A program made the position numbers and the translations under genes. The notes under the pieces are model-generated. The model worked only from the letters and a program-made list of their open reading frames with translations, searched no databases and was not told where the DNA came from. This document shows positions 1 through 9,938 of a DNA stretch of 64,000 nucleotides, piece after piece. Source of the stretch: Verrucosispora sp. WMMD573 (lineage in GTDB: Bacteria; Actinomycetota; Actinomycetes; Mycobacteriales; Micromonosporaceae); the NCBI RefSeq assembly GCF_027497175.1, contig NZ_CP114901.1, positions 5,704,001 to 5,768,000 of the forward strand, given 5' to 3'. Numbering within the stretch: the first letter of the stretch is position 1; the number at the start of each line of letters is the position of its first letter.

Positions 1-1170
<1,170 letters not shown>

Positions 1171-1211
1171 TGTCGTCGTGTCGTGTTACACCTCGCCGCC
1201 GTGGAGGAAAG

Positions 1212-3143
1212 TTGATCGAGATTAGCTACGGTTCGCAGGTCTGCGGCGAGCTGACCAGCGCCGCTGGCCGCGAGTGGCTGGTCCCCGACGGCCTCGGCGG
1301 GTACGCCATGGGCACGGTCGCTGGCTTGCGTACCCGTCGCTACCAGGGGCTGCTGGTGATTCCGGGTGAAACTCCGGCTTCCCGGAAGGTGGGACTGGTA
1401 AGCCTCGATCCGGCGGTGCTGCTGCCCTCCGGCGCCCGGGTACGCCTCGGCGCCCACGAGTGGGTCTCCGGCGACGTCGACCCGCGCGGCTTCGAGCTGC
1501 TGGAGCGCTTCGACCTGACCGACGGGCTGCCGCGCTGGCGGTGGCGCGTCGGCGACGTGGTGATCGAGCGGGAACTGGCCATGCTGCCCGGTCGGTCCTG
1601 CGTGGCGGTGGTACACCGGCTGGTCAGCGGTGGTCCGGTCCAGCTGGAGCTGGCCGCCGCCTGCACCTGGCGGGACGCGCACGGTGAGCGACGCGGCGAC
1701 GGACCGCCGCTGCGGATGGACCCGGTCGACGGCGGCGCGGTGATCGAGGGGGCGTACCGGCTGTCCGGGCCCGGTTGGGAGCCGCAGGGCCACTGGTGGC
1801 GAGGTGTATACCACCGCGAGGAGGCGGCGCGGGGCCTGCACCCGGAGGAAGACCTGTGGTACGCGGGCCAGTTCCGCGACACCCTGCACCGGCCCGGCGA
1901 CACGCTCTCGGTGCTGGCCTGGGCAACGGACCTGGAGCAGGAACCGCCCCCGGGGCCGCAGGTGGTGGCGGCGGCGCGGCACCGCAACCGGCAGGTCGTC
2001 GCGGCGGCCCGGCCAGCCGACGCGGTCGAGGCGACCCTGGTGCTCGCCGCCGACGCATTCGTCGTGCGGACCGCCACCGGGCCGGACGTGGTGGCCGGCT
2101 ATCCGTGGTTCGGCGCCTGGTCGCGGGACACGATGATCTCCTACGAGGGGCTCTTCCTGCGTACCGGACGGGCCGACCTGGGTCGTGAGCTGCTGCGCTC
2201 GTACGCGGCGACGCTGTCGGAGGGCATGCTGGCCAACACCGCCGACACCGGGCGGGTCGAGTACAACACGGTCGACGGCACGTTGTGGTTTCTGCACGCG
2301 GTCAGTCGGCACGTCACCGTCACCGGCGACACCGACCTCGGCGACGACCTGCTGCCGGCGCTGCGGGCGGTGGTCGACGCGCACGTGGCCGGCACCCGGT
2401 ACGGCATCGGCGTCGACCCTACCGACGGGCTGCTCAGCTGCGGTGCCCCCGGCGCCGCTCTGACCTGGATGGACGCCCGGGTCTACGGGGTGCCGGTCAC
2501 CCCGCGACACGGCAAGCCGGTCGAGGTCAACGCCCTGTGGGTCAACGGGGTTGCCGGGGTCGCCGAGCTGGCCGAGCTGGCCGGGCAGGACGCCGACGGG
2601 CTGCACCGGCTGCACGAGCGGGCCGTCAAGACGTTTCAGGAACGGTTCCCCACCCCGGCCGGCTGGTTGCACGACGTGGTCGATGCGCCCGCGCCGGCGT
2701 ACCCGCTCGGTGGCGCGGCCCACCACGACGACGACCTGCTACGCCCCAACCAGCTGCTGGCCTGGTCGTTGCCGTTCGCGCCGATGGCGCCGCAGGCCGA
2801 GGCGCTGGGTCATCTCGGCGCGGGACTGCTCACCCCGCTTGGCCCGCGCAGCCTGTCCCCAGACTGTCCCGGCTACCTGGGCCGGCACCGGGGCGGGCCG
2901 GCCGAGCGGGACACCGCGTACCACCAGGGCACGGTCTGGCCGTGGCTGATCGGCCCGTACGCCGACGCCGTCCGGCGGGCCGGTCTGCCGGTCGACGACC
3001 TGTTCACCGGCCTGGAGGCACATCTCAGCGAGTACGGCCTCGGCTCGGTCAGCGAGACCGCCGACGGTACGGCCCCGCACACCGCCACCGGGTGTCCCTT
3101 CCAAGCATGGTCGGTCGCGGAGCTGCTGCGCGTCCGCCGGTAG
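1212..3143 (+). CDS. Amylo-alpha-1,6-glucosidase / glycogen debranching enzyme (GH133 type)
   Basis: A 643-residue protein with an N-terminal GDE_N-like beta domain (about residues 5-230, GREWLVPDGLGGYAMGTVAG near the start) and a C-terminal (alpha/alpha)6 domain (about 280-640) containing WFGAWSRDTMISYEGL and YHQGTVWPWLIGPYADA. This is the archaeal/bacterial debranching enzyme family that removes alpha-1,6 branches of glycogen-like glucans in the cytoplasm. The longest frame opens at 1170, but GGAGG at 1203-1207 followed four bases later by TTG 1212 and the protein beginning (M)IEISYGSQVCGE fits the family better. It is divergent from the GH63-like gene and is followed 140 bp later by a GT4 glycosyltransferase, consistent with an alpha-glucan cluster. 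Start codon moderately certain; family assignment firm. Confidence 0.9.
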   Translation: MIEISYGSQVCGELTSAAGREWLVPDGLGGYAMGTVAGLRTRRYQGLLVIPGETPASRKVGLVSLDPAVLLPSGARVRLGAHEWVSGDVDPRGFELLERFDLTDGLPRWRWRVGDVVIERELAMLPGRSCVAVVHRLVSGGPVQLELAAACTWRDAHGERRGDGPPLRMDPVDGGAVIEGAYRLSGPGWEPQGHWWRGVYHREEAARGLHPEEDLWYAGQFRDTLHRPGDTLSVLAWATDLEQEPPPGPQVVAAARHRNRQVVAAARPADAVEATLVLAADAFVVRTATGPDVVAGYPWFGAWSRDTMISYEGLFLRTGRADLGRELLRSYAATLSEGMLANTADTGRVEYNTVDGTLWFLHAVSRHVTVTGDTDLGDDLLPALRAVVDAHVAGTRYGIGVDPTDGLLSCGAPGAALTWMDARVYGVPVTPRHGKPVEVNALWVNGVAGVAELAELAGQDADGLHRLHERAVKTFQERFPTPAGWLHDVVDAPAPAYPLGGAAHHDDDLLRPNQLLAWSLPFAPMAPQAEALGHLGAGLLTPLGPRSLSPDCPGYLGRHRGGPAERDTAYHQGTVWPWLIGPYADAVRRAGLPVDDLFTGLEAHLSEYGLGSVSETADGTAPHTATGCPFQAWSVAELLRVRR

Positions 3144-3283
3144 CGCTTTACACCCCCGCAACGGTTACGTCTCCGCTGGTTATCCAGCTACGACCAGGAT
3201 TGGTCCCGATCCGGCCGCAACGCGAACGCCACCCGTCAGGGGGCTTCCCAGGGGTGCGCGGAGACAACTCAAAGGGGGCGCGT

Positions 3284-4615
3284 ATGTCACCGAACGCCGA
3301 CGTGATCGACATCAACCCCGCACGCTCGCAGCGGGTGCTGATGCTGTCGTGGGAGTACCCACCCGTTCTCGTCGGCGGTCTCGGCCGACATGTGCACGCC
3401 CTGTCGGTGGCGCTGGCCGCCGCCGGTCACCAGGTCACCGTCGTCACCCGCCACACCGACGGCGCACCCCTGGAGGAATACGTCGACGGCGTCCGCGTCG
3501 TCCGCGCCGCCGAGGACCCGGTCACCTTCCCCCTGGCCACCAACTCCCTGCTGGCCTGGACCATGGCCTTCAACCACACCCTCACCCGCGCCGCCCTACG
3601 CGCCGCCGCCACCGACACCTACGACGTCATCCACGCCCACGACTGGCTCGTCGCCCACACCGCCATCACCCTGCGCGACCACCTCGACCTCCCCCTCATC
3701 ACCACCATCCACGCCACCGAAGCCGGCCGACACCAAGGCTGGCTACCCGAAGACATGAACCGCACCATCCACGGCGTCGAACACTGGCTCAGCAACGCCT
3801 CGAACCGGGTCATCGCCTGCTCCGGCTACATGCGTGAGCAGGTCACCACCCTGTTCGGCACCGCCGGACAGCGTGTCGACGTGGTGCCCAACGGCGTCGA
3901 TGACCGGGCCTGGCGGGCCCGCCCCCGCGCGGTCGCCTCGGCCCGCGCCCGCTTCGCCGGGGACGGCCCGCTGGTCGGGTACGCCGGCCGGCTGGTCTAC
4001 GAGAAGGGCGTGCAACACCTGGTCGACGCGGTGCCGAAGCTCCGCGCGCGGCACCCCGGGCTGCGGGTGCTGATCGCCGGGGACGGCCCCTACCGGGGCG
4101 AGTTGGAGGACCGGACCCGTCAGCTCGGGCTCGGCGGCACCGTCCGCTTCACCGGATTCCTCGACAACACCCAGTTGCCGGCGGTGCTCGGCGCCACCGA
4201 CGCGACAGTGGTGCCCAGCCTCTACGAACCCTTCGGCATGGTGGCGCTGGAGGCCGCCGCAGCCGGGGCGCCGCTGGCCGTGGCCCGTACCGGTGGGCTC
4301 GCCGAGATCGTCGAACCGGGCGTCACCGGCGTCACCTTTCCGCACAGCGACCCGTCGGCGCTGGCCGGTGCCGTGGGGCAGCTCCTCGGCGACGAGGTCT
4401 TCGCCCGGCGGGTCGCTCGGCAGGCACGCAGCATGGTCGGCCGACGGTACGGCTGGGCCACCATCGCCGCCCGCACCGCCGACACGTACGCCGCGGCCCG
4501 CCGCGACCATGTCGCGCCGCAGCCCCGGCGCGTCACCGCCGAGTTGCCCGCGCGCCGGCAGACGATCGCCATCCCGGACGGCAACCTCCTCGCGGTGGGC
4601 GGAGCCGCCTCCTGA
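3284..4615 (+). CDS. GT4-family glycosyltransferase (glycogen synthase-like)
   Basis: A 443-residue GT-B fold glycosyltransferase. The N-terminal Rossmann domain opens with VLMLSWEYPPVLVGGLGRHV, the glycine-rich acceptor loop seen in GlgA/GT4 synthases. The C-terminal nucleotide-sugar domain has GYAGRLVYEKGVQHLVDA and the EX7E motif EPFGMVALEA (about residues 315-324). It likely transfers a hexose from an ADP- or UDP-sugar to a glucan or glycoside; the donor cannot be assigned. ATG 3284 was chosen because it follows AAAGGGGGCG; the same frame runs open for 1 kb upstream but only as an antisense-phase shadow of the debranching gene. The 140-bp gap before it holds a small inverted repeat (GACCA 3192-3196 / TGGTC 3201-3205). 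Context with debranching and GH63-like enzymes supports an alpha-glucan role. Confidence 0.88.
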   Translation: MSPNADVIDINPARSQRVLMLSWEYPPVLVGGLGRHVHALSVALAAAGHQVTVVTRHTDGAPLEEYVDGVRVVRAAEDPVTFPLATNSLLAWTMAFNHTLTRAALRAAATDTYDVIHAHDWLVAHTAITLRDHLDLPLITTIHATEAGRHQGWLPEDMNRTIHGVEHWLSNASNRVIACSGYMREQVTTLFGTAGQRVDVVPNGVDDRAWRARPRAVASARARFAGDGPLVGYAGRLVYEKGVQHLVDAVPKLRARHPGLRVLIAGDGPYRGELEDRTRQLGLGGTVRFTGFLDNTQLPAVLGATDATVVPSLYEPFGMVALEAAAAGAPLAVARTGGLAEIVEPGVTGVTFPHSDPSALAGAVGQLLGDEVFARRVARQARSMVGRRYGWATIAARTADTYAAARRDHVAPQPRRVTAELPARRQTIAIPDGNLLAVGGAAS

Positions 4616-4653
4616 GTGGACCTGCCGGATAGGTGAATCCCGATCCGCTGGCT

Positions 4654-4704
4654 AGGGTCTGTGTCGAGGTGCCCGGTTCGACCGGGGACTTCGACACAGA
4701 CCCT
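4654..4704. terminator. Very long intergenic hairpin between GT4 and kinase genes
   Basis: AGGGTCTGTGTCGA (4654-4667) is repeated as its exact reverse complement at 4691-4704. Inside these arms CCCGGT (4672-4677) and ACCGGG (4681-4686) pair around TTCG/TCG, with one mismatch and one G:T in between, giving a stem of about 24 bp and a 3-nt loop. There is no T-run, so it may be a GC-type terminator of the glycosyltransferase transcript, an RNA-processing hairpin, or a protein-binding palindrome. It also argues against any kinase start at 4661, which would lie inside the stem. Confidence 0.7.
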
Positions 4705-4729
4705 CGGGGTGTACGCCGGACCGCGGCGG

Positions 4730-6634
4730 ATGGGAGAGATGTTGCGAGCGGTGATCGCCGGCCGGTACCGGCTGCTCGATCTGGTCGGACGCGGCGGGAT
4801 GGGGACGGTCTGGCGGGCCGAGGACGAGTTGCTGCACCGCGAGGTGGCGATCAAGCAGGTGGTGCTGCCGGACTGGCTCGGTGGTGACGAGCTCGACCAG
4901 TCGCGGGCTCGCACGCTGCGCGAGGCGCGTACCGCGGCGCGGCTCAACCATCCCAACGTGGTCCGGGTCTACGACGTGGTCTCCGAGGCCGACGTGCCAT
5001 GGATCGTGATGGAGTACGTGCCGTCGCGCACCCTCCAGGACCTCCTCGACGCCGACGGGCCGCTGTCGCCGCAGCGGGCCGCTCGGATCGGTCTGTCGCT
5101 GCTGGACGCGTTGCGGGCGGCGCACGAGGCCGGGGTGCTGCACCGCGACGTCAAGCCGGCGAACGTCCTCGTCGCCGACGACGGTCGGGTGCTGCTCACC
5201 GACTTCGGGTTGGCGGTGTTCGACGGTGGCGATCAGACGATGACCGGGACCGGCACCATCCTGGGCTCACCGCAGTACGTCGCGCCGGAACGGGCCGCCG
5301 AAGGGGTGTCCAGCGAACGCGCCGACCTGTGGTCGCTCGGCGCCACGCTGCACGCCGCCGTCGAGGGCCGCGCCCCGTACGCCCGCAGCAACGCCATGGC
5401 GACGCTGAGCGCGCTGGCCGCCGCACCGCCGGACCCGGCGCCGCACGCCGGTCCGCTGTCGGCGGTGCTGGCCGGACTGCTGCGCCGCGACCCCGCGCAC
5501 CGCACCGATCACGCCGAGACGCGCCGCCGGCTGCTGGCCGCAGCCGGGCCCGAGCCGACCGACGAGCCCGACCGGTCGGGTAGGGACACCGCTCCTCTGC
5601 CCACTGTCGGCTCGTCTCCCGCCGACACCGCCGCGTCCCTCGGTGCCGCAGCCGTCCCGCCGATGACCTCCGCCCCGCCCCGCCCCGAACCCACCCGGTA
5701 CCCGACAGTCGACGAGGCGATCCGGCCATCGATCGGACCCGACCCGGACCAGACCAGCAGGCAGGATGCAGATCAGACCAGCGGGCACGACCGGACCAGG
5801 GCCGGCGGGGACGGCCCTGGCCGGGCCGGCGGGTCGTCGCCGCCCACCCCGCCCGCCGGCGGCTCGAAGGCGACACCGGAGGCCGGGCAGCGGGGAGCGG
5901 TGGCCCGGCCCTGGGCACTGGCAGCGGTCGCGGTGCTGGTCGCCATGGCGGCTGGGATCGGCACCGCGCTCACGGTGGTCGGCACCGGCACGGACCAACC
6001 CGGTCCGGTGACGCAGAGCTCACAGTCGTACGACGTGGGCGCGCCGGGGCCCGGCGGCCCGTTCCCGCGCGACGGGCGACGCCCGCCGGGACCGCCGCCG
6101 GGTGGCGTCGTCCCTCCCCCGCTGCCCTGCGTACGGCCGTGGGTGGACGGCGCCTTGCTACGCTCCGCCCCACCGCGGCCCGGCGACGGATTCCGGCCGC
6201 CCACCGGGTGGGTGTGGCATGCCGACGCCGACGGCTTCCGGGTGGCGTTGCCGGCCGACTGGCGGCACTCGCGCGAGGACGACGTGGCCTGCTTCCAGGA
6301 TCCGGCCACCGGTCGCGCGTTGACCGTGGCGGACAGCGCGGACGCCACCACCGAGCCGACGGACCGACTGCGGGCGGTGCGGGATCGAGAGCTGGCCGGC
6401 GGCACCCTGCCGGGCTACCAGGAGTTTCGGCTCGGTCGGGTCGGCGACGCGATCGAGTGGGAGTTCAGTTGGCTGACACCGCACGGTGACCGGCTGCGCG
6501 CCACGCAGATCGTGCCGGACGGTCCGGCACGGGGCCGCTCCTGGACATTGGGCTGGATCACGCACGAACAGGACTGGACGGCTGCGGCGAGCCAACTGGA
6601 CACCGTCCGGCTCGGCTTCCGGCCCGGCCGCTAG
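4730..6634 (+). CDS. Transmembrane Ser/Thr protein kinase (PknB-like) with extracytoplasmic C-terminal domain
   Basis: From ATG 4730 the protein is 634 residues. The Hanks-type kinase domain spans about residues 11-265: glycine loop GRGGMGTV (20-27), the ATP-binding lysine in AIKQVV (K42), catalytic loop LHRDVKPAN (near 136-144), DFG in LLTDFGLAVF (near 158) and the APE-like APERAAEG. A Pro/Asp-rich linker (about 270-390) precedes one membrane helix (PWALAAVAVLVAMAAG, about 393-418). The outer part is a roughly 130-residue domain with GFRVALPADW and Trp-rich strands, resembling lipocalin-like sensor domains fused to actinobacterial kinases. An alternative ATG lies at 4739, directly after GGGAGAG. 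It probably phosphorylates cytoplasmic targets in response to an external cue; signal unknown. Confidence 0.88.
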   Translation: MGEMLRAVIAGRYRLLDLVGRGGMGTVWRAEDELLHREVAIKQVVLPDWLGGDELDQSRARTLREARTAARLNHPNVVRVYDVVSEADVPWIVMEYVPSRTLQDLLDADGPLSPQRAARIGLSLLDALRAAHEAGVLHRDVKPANVLVADDGRVLLTDFGLAVFDGGDQTMTGTGTILGSPQYVAPERAAEGVSSERADLWSLGATLHAAVEGRAPYARSNAMATLSALAAAPPDPAPHAGPLSAVLAGLLRRDPAHRTDHAETRRRLLAAAGPEPTDEPDRSGRDTAPLPTVGSSPADTAASLGAAAVPPMTSAPPRPEPTRYPTVDEAIRPSIGPDPDQTSRQDADQTSGHDRTRAGGDGPGRAGGSSPPTPPAGGSKATPEAGQRGAVARPWALAAVAVLVAMAAGIGTALTVVGTGTDQPGPVTQSSQSYDVGAPGPGGPFPRDGRRPPGPPPGGVVPPPLPCVRPWVDGALLRSAPPRPGDGFRPPTGWVWHADADGFRVALPADWRHSREDDVACFQDPATGRALTVADSADATTEPTDRLRAVRDRELAGGTLPGYQEFRLGRVGDAIEWEFSWLTPHGDRLRATQIVPDGPARGRSWTLGWITHEQDWTAAASQLDTVRLGFRPGR

Positions 6635-6938
6635 CTAGAGCACGGCAGGCCGTACGGGGCGTCCCGGGGACCGGTCAGCCGGCCCTCGACGCTTGAGGCG
6701 GCCCGCTTGGCGTGCAGCGCGCCACGCGCGCGCCTCGGGCGGCTCCGCCGTCCCATGGCCGACAGATCGGGCCGGTCGACCATCACGCGCTGCCATACTC
6801 CCTGGTGGTCGGCCCGGTTCGCCGACCGACTCCGGACACTGTCCGAAGTGGACGTGGCGGATGGTCCCCCTGCGGCGTCACCGCGAACTACAGTGGCGTA
6901 GTTTTGGCGCTCAAGATCCCTGGGGAGGGCGAGCCGAG
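6635..6938. other. Intergenic stretch, no gene recognised
   Basis: About 300 bp between the kinase and the DUF457 gene. Neither strand shows a frame with convincing codon bias or recognisable protein, and no tRNA-like fold is visible. It holds a short palindrome CGGACA-C-TGTCCG (6833-6845), a possible regulator site, about 95 bp ahead of the next start. A ribosome-binding sequence GGGGAGGG (6922-6929) belongs to the downstream gene. Confidence 0.5.
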
Positions 6939-7748
6939 ATGATGGGACCGTCGCACGCGCTGTCTGGCGCGGCGGTATGGCTGAGCGGGTCCTGGGCGCT
7001 ACAGCACTTCTACGACTACGAGCAGTCGCCGTTGGCGTTGGCCGTCGGCACCGCCGTCTGCGCCGGTGGGGCACTGCTGCCTGATCTCGATCTGTCCGGC
7101 AAGGTCACCCGCAATCAGGGTGGCGCGACCGTGGCCCGCACGTTCGGCGTCTTCTCGCTGTTCGTCGCCGAGGTGGTGGAGAAGATCTCGCTGGGCGTCT
7201 ACTACGCCACCAAGCTCAGCCGCGATCCCAAACGCAGCAATGGTCACCGGACGCTGACCCACACCATCCCGTTCACGGTGCTGGTGGGTTGGGGCACCAC
7301 GACGCTGTGCGCGCGGTACGGCAAGTGGGCGGTCATCGGCATCCTGTTCTTCATGATCGGCCTCGCCCTGCGCGGCCTGTTCGACGAGTGGGCCGAGCGC
7401 GCGGGCTGGGTCATCGTCACCCTGGTCTCGGCCGGCGCGGCCACGTTCACCGCGGCGAACCTGCCCGGCGACCGGGGCTATCCGATGATCGGGCTGGCCG
7501 TCGGCGTGGGCAGTTTCGTGCATATCATCGGAGACATGATCACCAGAGCCGGCGTACCGATCCTCTGGCCGATTCCGATCAAACGCCGGATGTGGACACC
7601 GATCAGCCTGCCCGACAAGATCGCGCTGCGGGCCGGCGGCAAGACCGAGATCGTCGTGGTCCGCACCGCACTGACCATCGTGTCGGTGCTGGCCACGGTC
7701 GGGCTGGTCGCTCCCTCGGTGCTACAGAAGTTCAACCTCGACCTGTGA
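6939..7748 (+). CDS. DUF457-type membrane-bound metal-dependent hydrolase (YdjM-like)
   Basis: A 269-residue protein opening MMGPSHALSGAAVW, the GPSHALSG motif of the DUF457/YdjM family, followed by GALLPDLD and RTLTHTIPF (His/Asp ligands of a putative metal site) and by several hydrophobic segments (about residues 28-48, 128-190, 240-260). It is an integral membrane protein. The family is named a metal-dependent hydrolase by homology; the substrate is not known. ATG 6939 (or 6942) is preceded by GGGGAGGG at 6922-6929. Its stop overlaps the GTG of the next gene as GTGA, so the two are probably translationally coupled. Enzymatic activity remains a family-level prediction. Confidence 0.8.
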   Translation: MMGPSHALSGAAVWLSGSWALQHFYDYEQSPLALAVGTAVCAGGALLPDLDLSGKVTRNQGGATVARTFGVFSLFVAEVVEKISLGVYYATKLSRDPKRSNGHRTLTHTIPFTVLVGWGTTTLCARYGKWAVIGILFFMIGLALRGLFDEWAERAGWVIVTLVSAGAATFTAANLPGDRGYPMIGLAVGVGSFVHIIGDMITRAGVPILWPIPIKRRMWTPISLPDKIALRAGGKTEIVVVRTALTIVSVLATVGLVAPSVLQKFNLDL

Positions 7749-8662
7749 GTGTGGAGGCCGTCGACCCGGCGATCGTGGCCGCCGACGAGGCGGTGCCACG
7801 GTTCTGGCAGCAGCTCGGCCTGCCCGGTCTGGTCGACGTGCACGTGCACTTCCTGCCGCCGAGGCTACGCCGCCGGGTGTGGGAGTACTTCGACTCAGCT
7901 GGCCCGCTGGTGGGGCTGGAGTGGCCGATCCGGTACCGGTGGAGCGACGCCGAACGCGTCGCCCACCTCCGCCGGCTGGGGGTACGGACGTTCAGCGCGC
8001 TCGCGTACGCCCACCGGCCCGGCATGGCCGAGCAGCTCAACCAGTGGACGCTGGACTTCGCCCGAGACACCCCCGGATGCCTACCGTCCGCCACCTTCTT
8101 CCCCGAGCCGACCGCGCCCCGCTATGTCGCCGAGGCGATCGACGCCGGCGTCCGGGTGTTCAAGGTGCACTTCCAGGTCGGTGGCTTCGCACCCACGGAC
8201 CCGGCGTTGGCGCAGGTGTGGGACCTGCTCAGTGAGGCCGGCGTGCCGGTGGTCGTGCATGCCGGGCACGCGCCGGTGGGCACCGAGCACACCGGGCCGG
8301 AGCCGTTCGCCGCGCTGCTCGCCCGACATCCGCGGCTGGCCGCGATCGTCGCCCACCTGGGCGCTCCCGACTATCCCGCCTTCCTGGATCTCGCCGAGCG
8401 GCACCAGCGGGTACGGCTGGACACCACGATGGCTTTCACCCCGTTCCTCGACCAGCTCGTGCCCTTCCCGGCCGAGGAGTTGCCGCGCCTGCGCGAGCTG
8501 GGACTGGCCGGGAAGGTGCTGCTGGGCAGTGACTTCCCCAACATTCCCTACCCCTATGCCGACCAGTTGACCGGCCTGGCCGGGCTCGACCTGGGCGACG
8601 ACTGGCTGCGGATGGTCTGCTGGCAGGCCGCCACGGACCTGTTCGACCTGCCCGCACGCTGA
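7745..8662 (+). CDS. Amidohydrolase family 2 metal-dependent hydrolase (TIM barrel)
   Basis: A 305-residue TIM-barrel protein. The N-terminal metal motif is VDVHVHFLPP, with further ligands in VVVHAGHAP and IVAHLGAPDYP and a late catalytic-type Asp in LLGSDFPNIPYPY. This pattern is that of the amidohydrolase-2 (COG2159) family, which includes decarboxylases and lactone/amide hydrolases; the substrate cannot be named. GTG 7745 overlaps the upstream stop (GTGA at 7745-7748), which is better supported than the upstream-extended frame starting at 7289. The pairing with a DUF457 membrane protein suggests a two-gene transcription unit ending before the LacI promoter region. Confidence 0.85.
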   Translation: MSVEAVDPAIVAADEAVPRFWQQLGLPGLVDVHVHFLPPRLRRRVWEYFDSAGPLVGLEWPIRYRWSDAERVAHLRRLGVRTFSALAYAHRPGMAEQLNQWTLDFARDTPGCLPSATFFPEPTAPRYVAEAIDAGVRVFKVHFQVGGFAPTDPALAQVWDLLSEAGVPVVVHAGHAPVGTEHTGPEPFAALLARHPRLAAIVAHLGAPDYPAFLDLAERHQRVRLDTTMAFTPFLDQLVPFPAEELPRLRELGLAGKVLLGSDFPNIPYPYADQLTGLAGLDLGDDWLRMVCWQAATDLFDLPAR

Positions 8663-8697
8663 TCGAGCGGGGTCCGACCTCAGTTCGTCACTGCCTA

Positions 8698-8727
8698 TTG
8701 ACGTGGTCGTAACACCTGACCTACCTT
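8698..8727 (+). promoter_or_regulatory. Promoter of the LacI/alpha-xylosidase operon
   Basis: TTGACG (8698-8703) and TACCTT (8722-8727) are separated by 18 bp, a plausible housekeeping-sigma promoter. It lies about 70 bp upstream of the lacI-type gene and immediately upstream of the palindromic operator at 8743-8758, which would cover the first transcribed bases. Confidence 0.5.
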
Positions 8728-8742
8728 CTGTCGAACCGCCTA

Positions 8743-8758
8743 GTCGAAGCGCTTCGAC
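8743..8758. promoter_or_regulatory. LacI-family operator palindrome
   Basis: GTCGAAGCGCTTCGAC is a perfect 16-bp palindrome with the central CG step characteristic of LacI-family operators. It sits between the predicted -10 element and the regulator gene, so autoregulation and control of the whole sugar operon are the natural reading. No second copy was noticed in the window. Confidence 0.75.
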
Positions 8759-8788
8759 AGCGCCGGGTGTATCACGAGGAGGTGCCGG

Positions 8789-9901
8789 ATGGCCACCATG
8801 CAGGACGTCGCACGTCGCGCCCAGGTGTCGGTCAGCACCGTGTCGTACGTGCTCACCGGCGCCCGGCCGATCTCCCAGGCCACCCGGGACAAGGTCCTCG
8901 CCGCCATGGCCGAGCTGGACTACCAGCCCAACGCCCTGGCCCGCGGGCTGGCCAGCCGGCGCAGCCGGATCCTCGGGCTGCTGCTGCCGATGGACGAGCG
9001 CGGCATCGGCGCCACCGAGACCGCCTTCGTCACCGGCGCGACCGCCGCCGCCGTGGCCGCCGGCTACCACCTGGTGCTCTCCCCGATCGGCGTCGGGGAC
9101 CTCGACGAGCTGCGCCGGCTGGCCAGCCAGCGCATCCTCGACGGTGCGCTGCTGATGGAGGTCCAGCTACACGACCCCCGGGTGGACGTGCTGCGCGAGG
9201 CGGGCGTGCCGACGGTACTGATCGGGCGCACCGAGGATCCGAGCGCCCTGTCGTACGTCGACATCGACTTCGACCGCACCGTCCGCGCGGCGGTCGACCA
9301 CCTGGTCGGCCTCGGTCACCGACGCATCGTTTACGTCAACCACTCGGCCGACACCATCGCCGAGGGTTACGGCCCGGCGCTGCGCACCCGCGACTCGTTC
9401 ACCGCCGCGATGACCGAGCACGGCCTGACACCGCTGATGATCCCCGCCGAGGACAGCGCCGCCAGCGGTCGGGCGGCGCTGTCCTCGGCGCTGGGCCAGG
9501 CCCCCGACCTCACCGCCGTGCTGGCGATGAACGAGAGCGCCGTCTTCGGGCTGCTCGGCGAGCTGGCCGCCCGAGGGCTGGGGGTGCCCGACGACGTGTC
9601 CGTCGTCTCGATGGTCACCTCACCGCAGGTCGCCGAGCTGGCCACGCCCGCGTTGACCGCGATGACGTCGCCCGGCTCGGCGCTGGGCCGCATCGCGGTG
9701 CAGACGCTGCTGCGGCACGTGGAAAGCGGCGACGGGGAGATCCACCAGGAACTGCTGCCGTGCGTGCTGGAGATCCGCGGTTCCAGCGGCCCGCCACGTA
9801 CGCCGGCTGCCAGCACCACCGACCCGGAGGCGGCCGACGACCGGTCGTCCCCGAGTACCGAAGCAGCCCGCCGTCGCGCTGCCACGCGACGACGGGCTTG
9901 A
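8789..9901 (+). CDS. LacI-family transcriptional repressor of the sugar operon
   Basis: A 370-residue regulator. Residues 1-50 are a LacI HTH (MATMQDVARRAQVSVSTVSY) followed by the hinge-helix region PNALARGLASRRSR. The rest is a periplasmic-binding-like sensor (about 60-335) with LTAVLAMNESAVFGLL and DDVSVVSM. AGGAGGT (8777-8783) precedes ATG 8789. The C-terminal 40 residues are Arg/Ala/Pro-rich and look disordered. The gene lies 37 bp ahead of the solute-binding protein in the same direction and downstream of a 16-bp palindrome, so it most likely represses this operon until a xylosylated gluco-oligosaccharide or a derivative binds. The ligand is inferred from the enzymes downstream. Confidence 0.9.
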   Translation: MATMQDVARRAQVSVSTVSYVLTGARPISQATRDKVLAAMAELDYQPNALARGLASRRSRILGLLLPMDERGIGATETAFVTGATAAAVAAGYHLVLSPIGVGDLDELRRLASQRILDGALLMEVQLHDPRVDVLREAGVPTVLIGRTEDPSALSYVDIDFDRTVRAAVDHLVGLGHRRIVYVNHSADTIAEGYGPALRTRDSFTAAMTEHGLTPLMIPAEDSAASGRAALSSALGQAPDLTAVLAMNESAVFGLLGELAARGLGVPDDVSVVSMVTSPQVAELATPALTAMTSPGSALGRIAVQTLLRHVESGDGEIHQELLPCVLEIRGSSGPPRTPAASTTDPEAADDRSSPSTEAARRRAATRRRA

Positions 9902-9938
9902 AGGAGTACCGGCTCGATACTCACCAGGGAGACTAGCA

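Noticed and set aside
2285..3283. 776-codon frame covering the debranching gene and the glycosyltransferase
   Set aside because: Only the part from ATG 3284 has GT4 similarity; the first 333 codons are a GC-driven shadow (Arg/Ala/Gly-rich) of the GH133 gene.
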